From positions 310,001 to 374,000 of the forward strand of contig JAIQDT010000830.1 of assembly GCA_021521415.1 (NCBI GenBank): a DNA stretch of 64,000 nucleotides, written 5' to 3'. The notes beneath the pieces are model-generated. The model was given only the letters and a program-made list of their open reading frames with translations. It searched no databases and was not told the DNA's origin. The number at the start of each line of letters is the position of its first letter. The first letter of the stretch is position 1. The DNA comes from Bidens hawaiensis. Lineage: Eukaryota > Streptophyta > Magnoliopsida > Asterales > Asteraceae. Shown in pieces: positions 44,825 to 55,813 of the stretch. The position numbers and the translations under genes were made by a program.

Positions 44825-46735
44825 ATGTCTTTAGCTTGTTGTCGACATCGTCGTCCTGCTGGTAACTCCGATCACAATATGGCTGCTTAGATTGCGGAAA
44901 TGGCTGCTGTGATCCCAACCTTATAGCCTAAATCCAATCCATCAATGCTACCCAAACCCCTCCAAATCTCATCAATTCTTGCAACTTTAAGCAATTCACC
45001 AATACTAACCCACCTGGATATGTGGGAGCGAAGGACGCAACCAAGCCCCTTCAGTGGTTCGAAAGCATAGAGAACATTTTTTTTCCATTACGAGTGTCCT
45101 GGAACCAAGAAGACGAGTTTTGCTTCAAGCGTCTTCGATGTGAGAGCTCTCACATAGTGGAACGGGATAAAGAATTCTCAAGGATCCTAATTGCTATGGC
45201 ATTACCATGGGAAGACATCAAGGCTCTCCTAAGGAAGGAGTTTTTCCCGAAACATGAACTTCAGAGGCTCGAGATAGAGTTTTGGAATTTCAAGAAAGAT
45301 AGCTGTGACAATTCAAACTATAATAAACCGTTTTCATGAATTGAGTCTGCTAGTTCCCCGCATGGTTACCCTGCTTGAAAGAGCGATCCAAAACCATTGC
45401 TGATAACCATCTAGGATGCTGTGCTTAGTCGTCATCCCAAAACCATTGCTGATGCCGTTGGTCTTGTTGCTACCCTCTCTGAAAATCATGTTATGTCCAG
45501 GACCTTGACGTGAAAAGGAGCCAAGAAAACCGTTGAGAAGGCTATGACCGAACCTACTAAGGAGGTCAAGGCTGAATCATCTTCCAAACCCATACACCCT
45601 AACAGCAACTACACCAAGATGAGAAATAACTATGACGTAACTCTTCCTAACCTGCCTCAAACCCAAACTGCTCAAGCTCCACCCAAGAAACCTTACCCGG
45701 GCCCATACCCCAATTGCAACATTTACCAATGCCATCAACCGGCTGGTATCCATGCCGTCAATGCGCCCATTACGGGAGTTATGGTCATCTCCATAACGAT
45801 TGTCGTGATCCAATGCATTCTCAACCCAATACATTCAAGCCTCCCCGTATTGCTCAACTTTATCCTCAACCCCGTGTTGCACCATATGCTTAACTCGTTG
45901 CTTAATCTTTCTCTACCATGCGTGCTTGAAACAGTTGTGGCGGTCTGGGTCATCTTCTCAACGCGTGTCCTAGACTCGTGTTTGAAATCCAAGTTCAAGC
46001 TTTCCCTACTCAAACTAACACCACACAAACCTATCAAGTCCAAGCTTACCAACCTCAACTCTAACTCCTAGCCAACCAAGTTCCAGTTATACATGTTCAA
46101 CTCGTCCAAGCCCAAGTGCCCCAAATTTGCTCAAGCTCCCCAACTTTCTCGAGCTCCTCCTATTGCTAAAGGTGCTTGTAGACATGCATTTGTGATCAAA
46201 AATCACCAAACCCAACATAACAACGATGTGGTGAACGGTACGTTCTTAGTTAACAATCATTATGCATCCATATCACTTAAATATTCTCAACTTAAATATT
46301 CTTATTCGGTCAAATTTTCTAATTTGGAATCTATTATCATTGATTCCATCATTTGTAATTGCACCTTAACCCTTAGCAGACCCGGATTTTAAATCGACCA
46401 TGTACTAATGCAATTAGGAAGTTTTGACATCATAGTAGGTATTAGGCTAGCCCAACACCATGCTGAAATTGTTTGTTTTGAACAGTACGTTCGAATTCCT
46501 CTTCTTCATGGTCAAACCCTTAGGGTTTTCGGTGAAAAGCCTCCTCGAGGGCTTAAAATTATTTCGTATGTTCAAGCCCAAAAGTACGCAAGAGGTACAT
46601 GATGTTCCTTCTCCATGTGGTGGAAAAGAAGGAAGAGAAACAAATTCGTGATATCCCCGTTGTTTCTGATTACCCTGAAGTTTTCCCCGATGACGAATTT
46701 GTTCTTCCTTCGGTTCGTGAAGTTGAGTTCTGTAA
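44825..46735 (+). pseudogene. gag and protease remnant of a Ty3/gypsy element
   Basis: The ATG at 44,825 begins a gag-like start (MSLACCRHRRPAGNSD) with stops soon after. Capsid-like sequence follows at 45,022-45,339 (KPLQWFESIENIF, LLRKEFFPKHELQRLEIEFW). A Pro/Gln-rich part lies at 45,544-46,071. Protease sequence begins near 46,220 (VVNGTFLVNNHYAS), where the usual DTGAD site is lost. It continues at 46,408-46,602 (LGSFDIIVGI, HHAEIVCFEQYVRIPL) and ends with residues resembling the protease-RT linker near 46,690-46,735. The RT, RNase H and integrase parts are absent, so the element is deleted from that point on. It resembles the young chromovirus in the protease but is far older. Confidence 0.8.
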
Positions 46736-46899
46736 CATCTAGAAACTTTCTGGCTACTTTTGTCAACTCTTAAAAGTAGAAGGACTAAAAATGAAAAATT
46801 TGATTTTCAGACTATCCAAGATCCCGTCATGATCTAGTCCTTGAAAGGATCCTGAGTTTTCATCTTCTTGCTTGAGGGTATGGTTTGGGTGGAATAGGG

Positions 46900-48300
46900 G
46901 GAGTGCTTCGGGTTACGGGCATGGAGATTAAGGGAATCAGTTTTTCCTCCTTGATAGCCATGCCACTAGTAGAAAGCATGTTGTCAATTTTGTCAACACC
47001 GAAATCAAAACTGGGCTTCTTAGATCCTGTTAAGAGGATCAAAACATGTCAGTATCCTATTTACATATGTATACACGTACACTAACTTGTTATGTAGGAT
47101 CCTTACCTTGATACATGGCAGATTGAGAATGTTGGGATTCGAAACTCATTTCGACACTTGAGGCTTTTGGATTAAACTTCTTTCAGCCGGTTCAAGCTTA
47201 TAAAGATGACTCACCTTGGCAGTAGTATCCTCTTGAGAAGGAGCAAGTTCATTAGAATGAGGAGTTCTTGGCCAGGTTTGGTTTTGAAAAGAAGCGATAA
47301 AAACCATGGGACGAAGATCATATGCATAAGCAAGTTCTGAGACACCAAAATCTAGGTTGTGGTTCTAGATCAAGTTCTCAAGGACGAAGAGATCCCTCTA
47401 GGCTATAGGCATGATTTGAGCATAACTCAAACCAGTGACTTTGAAAAAATTAGCGGTTGGGTTGGAAAAGGACAAGGGGGCCTGGAGATTAAGGGAATCA
47501 GCTTTTCCTCCTTGATAGCCATGCCACCAGTAGAAAGCATGTTGTCAATTTCGTCAACACCGAAATCAAAACAGGGCTTCTTATATCCTGTTAAGAGGAT
47601 CAAAACATGTCATTATCCTATTTACATATGTATACACGTACACTAACTAGTTATGCAGGATCCTTACCTTGATACATGGCAGATTGAGAATGTTGGGATT
47701 CGAAACTCACTTCGACACTTGAGGCTTTTGGATTAAACTTCTTTCAGCCGGTTCAAGCTTATAAAAATGACTCACCTTGGTAGTAGTATCCTCTTGAGAA
47801 GGAGCAAGTTCATCAGAATGAGGGGTTCTTGGCCAGGTTTGGTTTTGAAAAGAAGCGATAAAAACCATGGGACGAAGATCATATGCATAAGCAAGTTCTG
47901 AGACACCAAAATCTAGGTTGTGGTTCTAGATCAAGTTCTCAAGGACGAAGAGATCTTTCTAGGCTATAGGCATGATTTAAGCATAACTCAAACCAGTGAC
48001 TTTGAAAAAATCAACGGTTAGGTTGGGAAAAGGATAAGAGAAACCAATATTGAAAGGATGATAAGGGAAGAAAACTCATTTATTTAATACTAAGTCAGAT
48101 TTGGATTTAGGGTCAAACGGTTTAAAAACGGTATTTTATAAAAAGAAAGAGAAGATCTCATAGCTTCGACGTCAGAATCGATGAAAGAACACTTATCTTG
48201 GACGATAAGCTCAAGAATGCGTTGATCAACAAACTCATTCATCGACACATCCGAAATGGAAGCACGAGACCTGATTATTTTCTTCCCCGTGGTTCACTAA
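46900..48300 (-). pseudogene. Decayed transposon-associated gene, internally duplicated
   Basis: On the minus strand the right part (about 48,260-48,130) encodes MNEFVDQRILELIVQDKCSF and FIDSDVEAMRSSL. Each duplicate unit carries FFKVTGLSYAQIMPIA and, downstream, FGVSELAYAYDLRPM. This style recalls the 'gypsy type transposon' genes seen at 10 kb, but the match is from memory and partial. Stops occur in all units. A splice-like AG|GTGAG donor follows the codons for DTTAK in each unit. Confidence 0.4.
46923..48043. repeat. Tandem direct duplication, two units of about 561 bp
   Basis: Unit 1 (46,923-47,483) and unit 2 (47,484-48,043) align throughout with roughly 3-4% difference. Both start GGAGATTAAGGGAATCAG. 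Short plus-strand ORFs inside (46,885-47,085 and 47,359-47,646) are the same sequence repeated and are probably not genes. Confidence 0.88.
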
Positions 48301-50221
48301 GAAACAATAGTAAGTGTTTGAAAAGTAGATAAGGAAGAAAGAAACTTACCTAGAGAGCAACAAGGAATAAGCAATGGAAGATTGTGATATTGAGGATGAG
48401 ATAATAACCACAAAGCAATAATTACGCCTCGTTTATCGCACCATGTCAAATCATTCAAATAACCGCCTTTATTAAGAGGATTTTCAAATATTTGAAATAT
48501 TCACAACCTTGTAAAGTGGATTACAGCTGTAAATATTTGTGGGCAATTGTTACGGATAAAAATTCTAAGAATACCATAATTTAGAACCAGCTCTAGGATC
48601 CTTGCAGCACATCAGGATCCTAAATAGAAGACAATATCCCTGGTAATTAGCCTTATTAATTGACATAATCCTTTTATCTTTGACTCGGTCTTGGAGGAAA
48701 CTACCAGTACTTAATACCCAACTAAAGACTCGCTCAAGCATTGAATATTAGGACGTTGGGGGTTGCCACAACAATTCAAATAATGAAGATATTAAATTCT
48801 GTAATTGCTCCAGGATCCTCGCAATGCATTTATTACTCATTATTACTAGTTTTACTATATATTATATATCAGTGATTTGATCGCATAAGACACACAACAC
48901 ACACACACACACGCTCGCCATGAACACACTCTTGTACTTATAGTAGAGATCATAACACCTCCAAATTTGTAATTGTATTTTTACCAAATAATGTTGTCCT
49001 AGGCAGGTCGATTTTCAATCGCCTCCCGAGGTTTTGTGTCGGTGATCTTTAAGGATCAAGGGTTTTCCTCGCTCATCACTGTGTCAACGCTATTATCCTT
49101 ACAAGCATCCTACCTCACAATCTTAGTTTGGTTATTTGATTATCATTTGTTAATTTTTAACCAAAACACTAACGACATTAGCTTTTATACTTTTGATCGA
49201 TGCAAAATTTCTTCGCAACGCGTCTATACGTTTACCAATTTATATAAGTTACTCAGATATAAAATTAATAATTCTTAGTTTTAAAATATTTGTTTTTAAC
49301 TGAAATAATAATATAATAACGTTAAATAAGAGTGAGAAAACGATCCCTACTTATTTGATTATTAATTATTAAAATATCAACAAGAGAATGATTAATTTCC
49401 TGTTTTAAATAATATCTTTAGAAATTTCTTATTGTTAATATCATATAAATTTGTCTTAGTTAGAGGTTCACTTTATTTTTGTAGTAATGATATTTCTTTT
49501 AAGCATAAATGGACATCATCCATTTTGGAAAAAAGCATATGATGTCCTCCTGAATCGAGCTGTTGCATGTTTGTGGTAATCATATACTTTGGGTTTAAAG
49601 TTTAAGAAAATTGATATGAATTGGCTGAGTCATTTTTGAAGCAAAAGTTCACTCAGGCATTTAATCAAACATGCAGGACGAAAAGACAAAGACAAACAGA
49701 AGAACAACATATGCAATGTGTAATCAGAGGTCGATAATAGACGATCCATATTTTGTAATTAAACATCAGCTGCCGAAAATGCATCTGAAAAGAAAATTGT
49801 AAAGAATGGAGACATCAGAACTTAAAAACACGTACACTCACCGTCTAACTAAGGCTAGCGGAGTGCCGTCTGAACTAGTAATGTCGCCATACAACCCCTT
49901 GACGAAATTAAAGAGGTGGAGAGAGAAGCCACCAGTGGATACTATGAAGAAACCAAAAAGAAGCAGTGGTTTGCCTTTCACTTTCCACACAAAAGAGGCT
50001 AGGTGTAAATATAGCTAACACGTGGAGTTGCTATAAATGAGAAGATATTGTACAATAGTCTAAGCAACAAGTACATAGTTTTAAGCTTAAAGCCTAACAA
50101 ACAGTGACAGATGTGTGTTTGAAGAACTTTGTAATTTAAAAAATATAATAATATAGACATTAATAACGTCTCCATTACCAATTAAACAAAAATGGAAAAT
50201 ACACAAACTACTAATAACTAA
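48301..50221. other. Intergenic AT-rich stretch
   Basis: No gene is recognised. A (CA)n run lies at about 48,894-48,910. ORFs at 49,036-49,278 and 49,806-50,018 have no family resemblance that I can see. Confidence 0.5.
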
Positions 50222-50530
50222 TAAGGCCAATGATCACCGGTAAGGAAGAGATTTGATGTTTCATATGACTTAGATTCGAATCCTACACACAGCATTTAGT
50301 TTTCAAAGGCATCGGAGTGATGACGGGAGACTACGCGATTAAGTGGCTTTCAATAGTTGGATCATTGGACTGAAGGGTTTATCTCACCGCACTGTCGTGG
50401 CTTCGGGCGAATGTTCACAGACGTTGGCCTTAGGTGAGGGTTTTTCCCGGATCGAAAGACAAGTGTATCTCGATACGATGAATTTAGTCAATAACTCATT
50501 TGGAGGATTCGTTGGCGGTTAAAAAACCTA
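50222..50530 (+). mobile_element. SINE-like sequence with tRNA-type promoter boxes
   Basis: GGCCAATGATCACCGGTAAG near the start resembles a pol III A box region. AGATTCGAATCC at 50,272-50,283 fits the B box (GGTTCGAnnCC), about 35 nt further on. The body continues for about 240 bp with GGGCGAATGTTCACAGACG. I did not find a clear terminal duplication or poly(A). Confidence 0.4.
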
Positions 50531-50829
50531 ATAACAAATAATCGGTCATTTTTATTTAAGATCACGTAAATAAATACGTGTCTTATCTTATGTTTTAAGA
50601 TGACATACCTCAAGATTAATAAATGAATCATCTTTCATTGTACTAAAACTAAAAAGTTGGACAAATTAACCTGCTATGATCATATTTACAAAAATAAAAA
50701 GCTATAACTTATGGTTTTAACCTCCTATTCCATCTAAAATCCGTTTATATTTATATAACTTTACTCACATAAATGATGCACAAATCTTATTAACAAAATC
50801 TTTGAAAGCTCTCTGGTTGTTTCCCATGT

Positions 50830-51200
50830 TCTCTCAAGCCATCAAATTTCTTATTTTTAAATTGAGAATTCTATGCATTTGATCCGAATTTAAAGAAATG
50901 GGTCTTATCAAACCCAGATAGCCACATCTCATTATATTAAAAATTAATCTCATCAAATATTTGATATAAAAATCCTATAAAATAAGGATATATTAAAAAT
51001 TAATATCCAATTTTAAAAAAAAATATATTAATTATAATTAAGAAATAATTTTAAAATAAAAAATAAGCGATTTCAAGGGTCTCTTCAAACCCAGATAACT
51101 TTTAAAAGAGTTATAACATCTCATTAATTTGAGAAACCCTTTTATCATCAAATCTTAAGTATATTGTTGACTTTCTTACAATAAATAAAATTAAAAATCC
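50830..51200 (+). mobile_element. Fragment related to the Helitron-like arms
   Basis: It contains AAACCCAGATAGC and AAACCCAGATAAC, ATCATCAAATCTTAAGTATAT and TTTTATCATC stretches. These match the right arm of the structure at 51,567-53,591 in the same orientation. It is shorter and more diverged and is cut by the MITE at 51,214. Confidence 0.55.
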
Positions 51201-51213
51201 AATATATATATAT

Positions 51214-51554
51214 GGGAAATTTCAATTAAGAACCCCTTTGAGTTTTAAGAACTCGAAAGAACTCAGTGTAACGATTTTTTTTTTCGAATTTTTTTTACAC
51301 ATGCGTAATATATGTAAGTTACATACACGTAAAAAAATTACAGAGTTTTTTACGCACCGAGTCGACTTTTTACACATGTGTAACGGACGTAAAAGTTAGT
51401 GTAACCACTTACATATTTATTTTATCTCCCACTTTGACTTTTTTGCCAGATTTAATCTCAACCACATATTCCAATCCATTTAATTAAATGTGTGGCATAG
51501 AATTGAGTTCTTAAGTTCTTAAAACTCAACATGGTTCTCAAAACATCTCTTTCC
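51214..51554 (-). mobile_element. MITE flanked by (TA)n, copy B
   Basis: This is the reverse-complement counterpart of 2,503-2,842, with the same inverted ends (TGAGTTTTAAGAACTC near the left, GAGTTCTTAAGTTC near the right). TA runs lie on both sides. The internal TACACATGTGTAACGGACGT segment matches copy A well. Confidence 0.75.
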
Positions 51555-51566
51555 TATATATATATA

Positions 51567-52507
51567 CTAGATTTTATCCCCCGTATTATGGGGGTTATTT
51601 TACATTATTCGTTTTTAATATTTATATATGTATATTTGGATTTTAATTTTATTTATTGTAATAAAGTCAATAATTAATATACTTGAGGTTTGATGATGAA
51701 ATGGTTTCACAAATAAATGATATGTTATAATCCGCTTTAAAAGCTATCTGGGTTTAGTGATACCCATTACCCGTTTATTTTGTTTATTATAAAATTGTTT
51801 CTTAATTATAAATAATATCTTTTTTAAAATAAAATAGGATATTATTTTTTTAGTATATTCCTATTTTATAGGATTTTCATATCAAATATTTGATGAGATT
51901 ATTTTTTAATATAACGAGATGATATAACCCGTTTAAGAGCTATCTGGGTTTGGTGAGATCTTTACCAGTGAATTCGGGTCAAATACGTGAGAAGCCTTCA
52001 TTTACAAATAAAGTAATCTGATTGCTTGAGAGAATGGTTGTTTTACATTTTTCGTTTTTTAATATTTATTTTTTGAATTTTTAATTTCCTTTATTGTAAG
52101 AAAGTTAATAATATACTTAGGGTTTGATGATGAAAGAGTTTCATAAATAAATGATATGTTATAACCCGTTTAAAAGCTATCTGGATTTGGTGACCCACGA
52201 CCCGCTTATGTTTTTTACTATAAAATTGTTTATTAATTATAAATAATATATTTTTCTTTTTAAATTGGATATTAAATTTTAGTATATTCCTATTTTGTAG
52301 GATTTTCATATCAAATAACTGGTAAGATTAATTTTTAATTTAATGAAATGTTATAACCCGTTTAAGAGCTATCTGGTTTTGGTAAGACCCATACCCATGA
52401 ATTTGGGTTAAATCAATGAGAGGTCTCCATTTAAAAATCAAGAAATCTGGTGGCTCAATAAAAGGGGGGAGAGACCACATCGCGACACATACGATTTTTG
52501 GGTTTTC

Positions 52508-52547
<40 letters not shown>

Positions 52548-53591
52548 AAAAAATGAAAACAATCATCGTAATACAGGGATAAAACACAATAATAAATAAT
52601 TGGCAAGGAAACATCTAACAATTTTTAACACTAAAATCTACAATATATATAAACGAAAACCCAAAAATCCTATGTGTCGCGATGTGGTCGCTCCCCCTTT
52701 TTATAATAGCCACCAGATTTCTTGATTTTTAAATGAAGGCCTCTCATTGATTTAACCCAAATTCATGGGTATGGGTCTTACCAAAACCAGATAGCTCTTA
52801 AACGGGTTATAACATTTCATTAAATTAAAAATTAATCTTACCAGTTATTTGATATGAAAATCCTACAAAATAGGAATATACTAAAATTTAATATCCAATT
52901 TAAAAAAAAGATATTATTTATAATTAATAAACAATTTTATAGTAAAAAACATAAGCGGGTCATGGGTCACCAAACCAGATAGCTTTTAAACGGGTTATAA
53001 CATATCATTTATTTATGAAACCCTTTCATCATCAAACCCTAAGTATATTATTAATTTTCTTACAATAAAGAAAATTAAAATCCAAAAAATAAATATTAAA
53101 AAGCGAAAAATGTAAAACAACCATTCTCTCAAGCCATCAGATTGTTTTATTTGTAAATGAAGGCTTCTCACGCATTTGACCCGAATTCATGGGTAAAGGT
53201 CTCACCAAACCCAGATAGCTCTTAAACGGGTTATATCATCTCGTTATATTAAAAATTAATCTCATCAAATATTTGATATGAAAATCCTATAAAATAGGAA
53301 TATAATAAAAAAATAATATCCTATTTTATTTTAAAAAAGATATTATTTATAATTAAGAAACAATTTTATAATAAACAAAATAAACGGGTAATGGGTATCA
53401 CTAAACCCAGATAGCTTTTAAACCGGATTATAACATATCATTTATTTGTGAAACCATTTCATCATCAAACCTCAAGTATATTAATTATTAACTTTATTAC
53501 AATAAATAAAATTAAAATCCAAATATACATATATAAATATTAAAAACGAATAATATAAAACAACCCCTGTAATACGGGGGATAAAATCTAG
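51567..53591. mobile_element. Helitron-like inverted structure with two outward 3' ends, 2,025 bp
   Basis: The left edge is CTAG preceded by A (51,566) and followed by a CCCCCGTATTATGGGGG hairpin. The right edge is a CCCCTGTAATACGGGG hairpin, then GATAAAAT, CTAG and T. Both edges thus look like Helitron 3' ends. The two arms (51,567-52,510 and about 52,660-53,591) are near-perfect reverse complements, and a (TA)n centre plus about 110 bp of unique sequence separates them. Each arm contains a roughly 430-bp tandem duplication with the word AACCCGTTTAAGAGCTATCT. No Rep/helicase is encoded. Confidence 0.7.
52510..52544. repeat. (TA)n microsatellite at the centre of the inverted structure
   Basis: About 17 TA units lie at the inner end of the left arm. 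Confidence 0.9.
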
Positions 53592-53818
53592 TAGAATATA
53601 AATAAACAGCAAGCTGCACCGTTAGTATTTTCTAGATAACAAAACTAAATATTTAACAATTACATTTGTAGATCTATGTTACTACTCATTTTACAGCCTA
53701 TCAATCTATTTTGACTTATCAAGATAGATTGATAAGATGATTATAAATGTGTACAACATGTTTTTTTGGCTCATCTTGTGTTATTTTAACAACTAACAAA
53801 ACATATTATTATTCAGTA

Positions 53819-54822
53819 TAGGGGTGGCAAATGAGTTGGGTTGGGTTGAAACGGGTCATGGGTCAGAACGGGTTAGGGTCGAAATGGGTTAGGGTCGGAA
53901 TGGGTCAACTAAAAAAATGGTTGTTTTGGTTCGGGTCGGAACGGGTTAGGTTAAAAGGTTCAAGTCAGAACGGGTCCGGGTCGAAATGGGTCAAGGTCGA
54001 AACGGGTCAAAATGGGTTTCGAATCGGTTTTCTTTTTTTTTTCTTTTTTTTGAAGAACGAGGGCAAAGGCGGAAACGTTTTCGGTTTTATATTTTGAGTT
54101 ATAATTTTTTTATTAATTTTTTTGAATTTTTTTTGGAGGGTTTTAATTGTTAATAAAAATCCCTAAAAAAATTTCAAAAAACTTAATAAAAAAATTATAA
54201 CTCAAAATATAAATAAAAAACGAAAAATGTAAAAAAAAAACTAAAACGTTTCGTCCGTTACCCTCGTTCTTCAAAAAAAAACCGAGAAATGAACTGAAAC
54301 CGAAAGTCGACGAAAACGAAACATAAACCAAAACTGAACATAATTGATCGAAACCGAAAAAATCAATCAAAATAAAACTAAAAACCTGAAACCGACAGAA
54401 ATGAAACTGAAAAAACCGACCACAACGAAACAAAAGGCCGAAAACGAATCCGAAACCGACCAAAAACAAATAAAATAAACCGGAACCCAACTCGTCCAGT
54501 GCTCCGAAACCGACCAAAAAGAAACAAAGGAAACTAAAACCCAACCCGTCCAGTGCGAAAACTCGTGTCGGCTCAAAACCTAAACCGAACTCGTTCCAAT
54601 CCAAAACCCGTTTCAACCTGAGCTTGCCACTTTTCCTTAAGACAGTAACCCATACTGACCTATTTCTTTAAATTTGTCGACCCATTTTGACCCGAAAATA
54701 AAAAGGTGGAATTTCAAGTAACCCATTTTATTAAAATTTATGACCTAAATCTACCCATATAAGTTTTAAAACAACCCAAATTAACTCATTTGAAAATGTT
54801 TTGATCAAGATTGCCACCCCTA
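53819..54822. mobile_element. hAT-like foldback element, 1,004 bp
   Basis: Perfect 12-bp inverted ends TAGGGGTGGCAA and TTGCCACCCCTA enclose GGGTTGGGTT-like repeats, a hairpin (54,045-54,280) and CCCATTTTGACCC-like repeats. It belongs with 37,920-39,850 but lacks the minisatellite. The flanking 8-mers ATTCAGTA and GAATATTC do not match, so the target duplication is lost or the flank has rearranged. The ORFs at 53,831-54,097 and 54,143-54,616 are repeat by-products. Confidence 0.8.
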
Positions 54823-55813
54823 GAATATTCACATAATCATCGCAAACTAGCAAGATACTAGTAGAGTCAAATCCATCTATACATTGAAAAAACATGAAAA
54901 CAGCATCACCCAATGACTTATATCACTCCCGATACACGTCACTTTACCCTTGTCAAACCTGGACTTATTCTTCACCCACAAGAAACTTATGTACATCATC
55001 AATTACTGCAATTAAAAACCACCCCAATCCCCTAATATCAACCCTCTGTTTTTGGACCTATATTTGATTCAAAAGTAACCAATAACTTTAGTCCCTTCAA
55101 TCAAGCTTCATAGATGAACCGGTCCCCATTATGGGCTAAATTGTTTCGCTTCCCTCAAAGACTCCACATTGTAATCAACAAACCGTTTACGTTAATAAAC
55201 CTAAAAAAATAACATTGGATAATATTTTTATTTGTTATAAAATTTAGAAAAAGAATAAGCATAGCACGTGATTCAGGTGCACGGGAAATGCAAATAAACA
55301 GGCAGTGAGTGTGAGTTTATCAAAACCCATCACATTACACCAGCATTAAAACCTCACACTCTTTTTGTCATCTTTCTCGACCACCTCTCATTTACATACA
55401 TACATACATACACACACATGTATGTAACAAACATATTTCTTCAAACAAAACCCTAATCCCCCCTTTCCACCTCAATCATTCTCTCAATTCCTCAGGTCAG
55501 CATTCATCACCTTTTTCATGTTTAACCGAATGTCACACCTGGCTACCGTAATAAATATGTTTAATTTTGCTATAATTGCACCAATTATTACGTAATCGTT
55601 TCAATGTGTGATGAAGACGTGTTTACCTTTTGAAATGTTTCAATGTTTCTAATAAATCGTGCTGGAAATTGCTGCAGTGATGAAGCCGTACGAATTAATG
55701 GCGGTTCATTACTGACCTACTGCATCTGTTGTTTGACCCTTCTCTCTCTAAATTACAAACACACATTTTTTATTCAAACACTTGTGTGTTGGATGAGAAA
55801 GAGGGGCAAAAGT
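54823..55813. promoter_or_regulatory. Upstream region of the MYB gene
   Basis: The stretch contains a CACGTG G-box at 55,266-55,271 and a (CATA)n/(CA)n run at about 55,396-55,421. CTCAGGTCAGC near 55,495 could be a leader splice site. None of these is proven functional. No other gene is seen between the hAT-like element and the MYB start. Confidence 0.4.

Noticed and set aside
53831..54616. ORFs of 88 and 157 codons in the hAT-like element
   Set aside because: They translate the GGGTTGGGTC-type repeats and hairpin and encode no transposase motif.
55643..55813. N-terminal extension of the MYB protein from further upstream
   Set aside because: The family begins at MGR; the upstream codons look like untranslated leader. 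ATG 55,793 remains a minor possibility.
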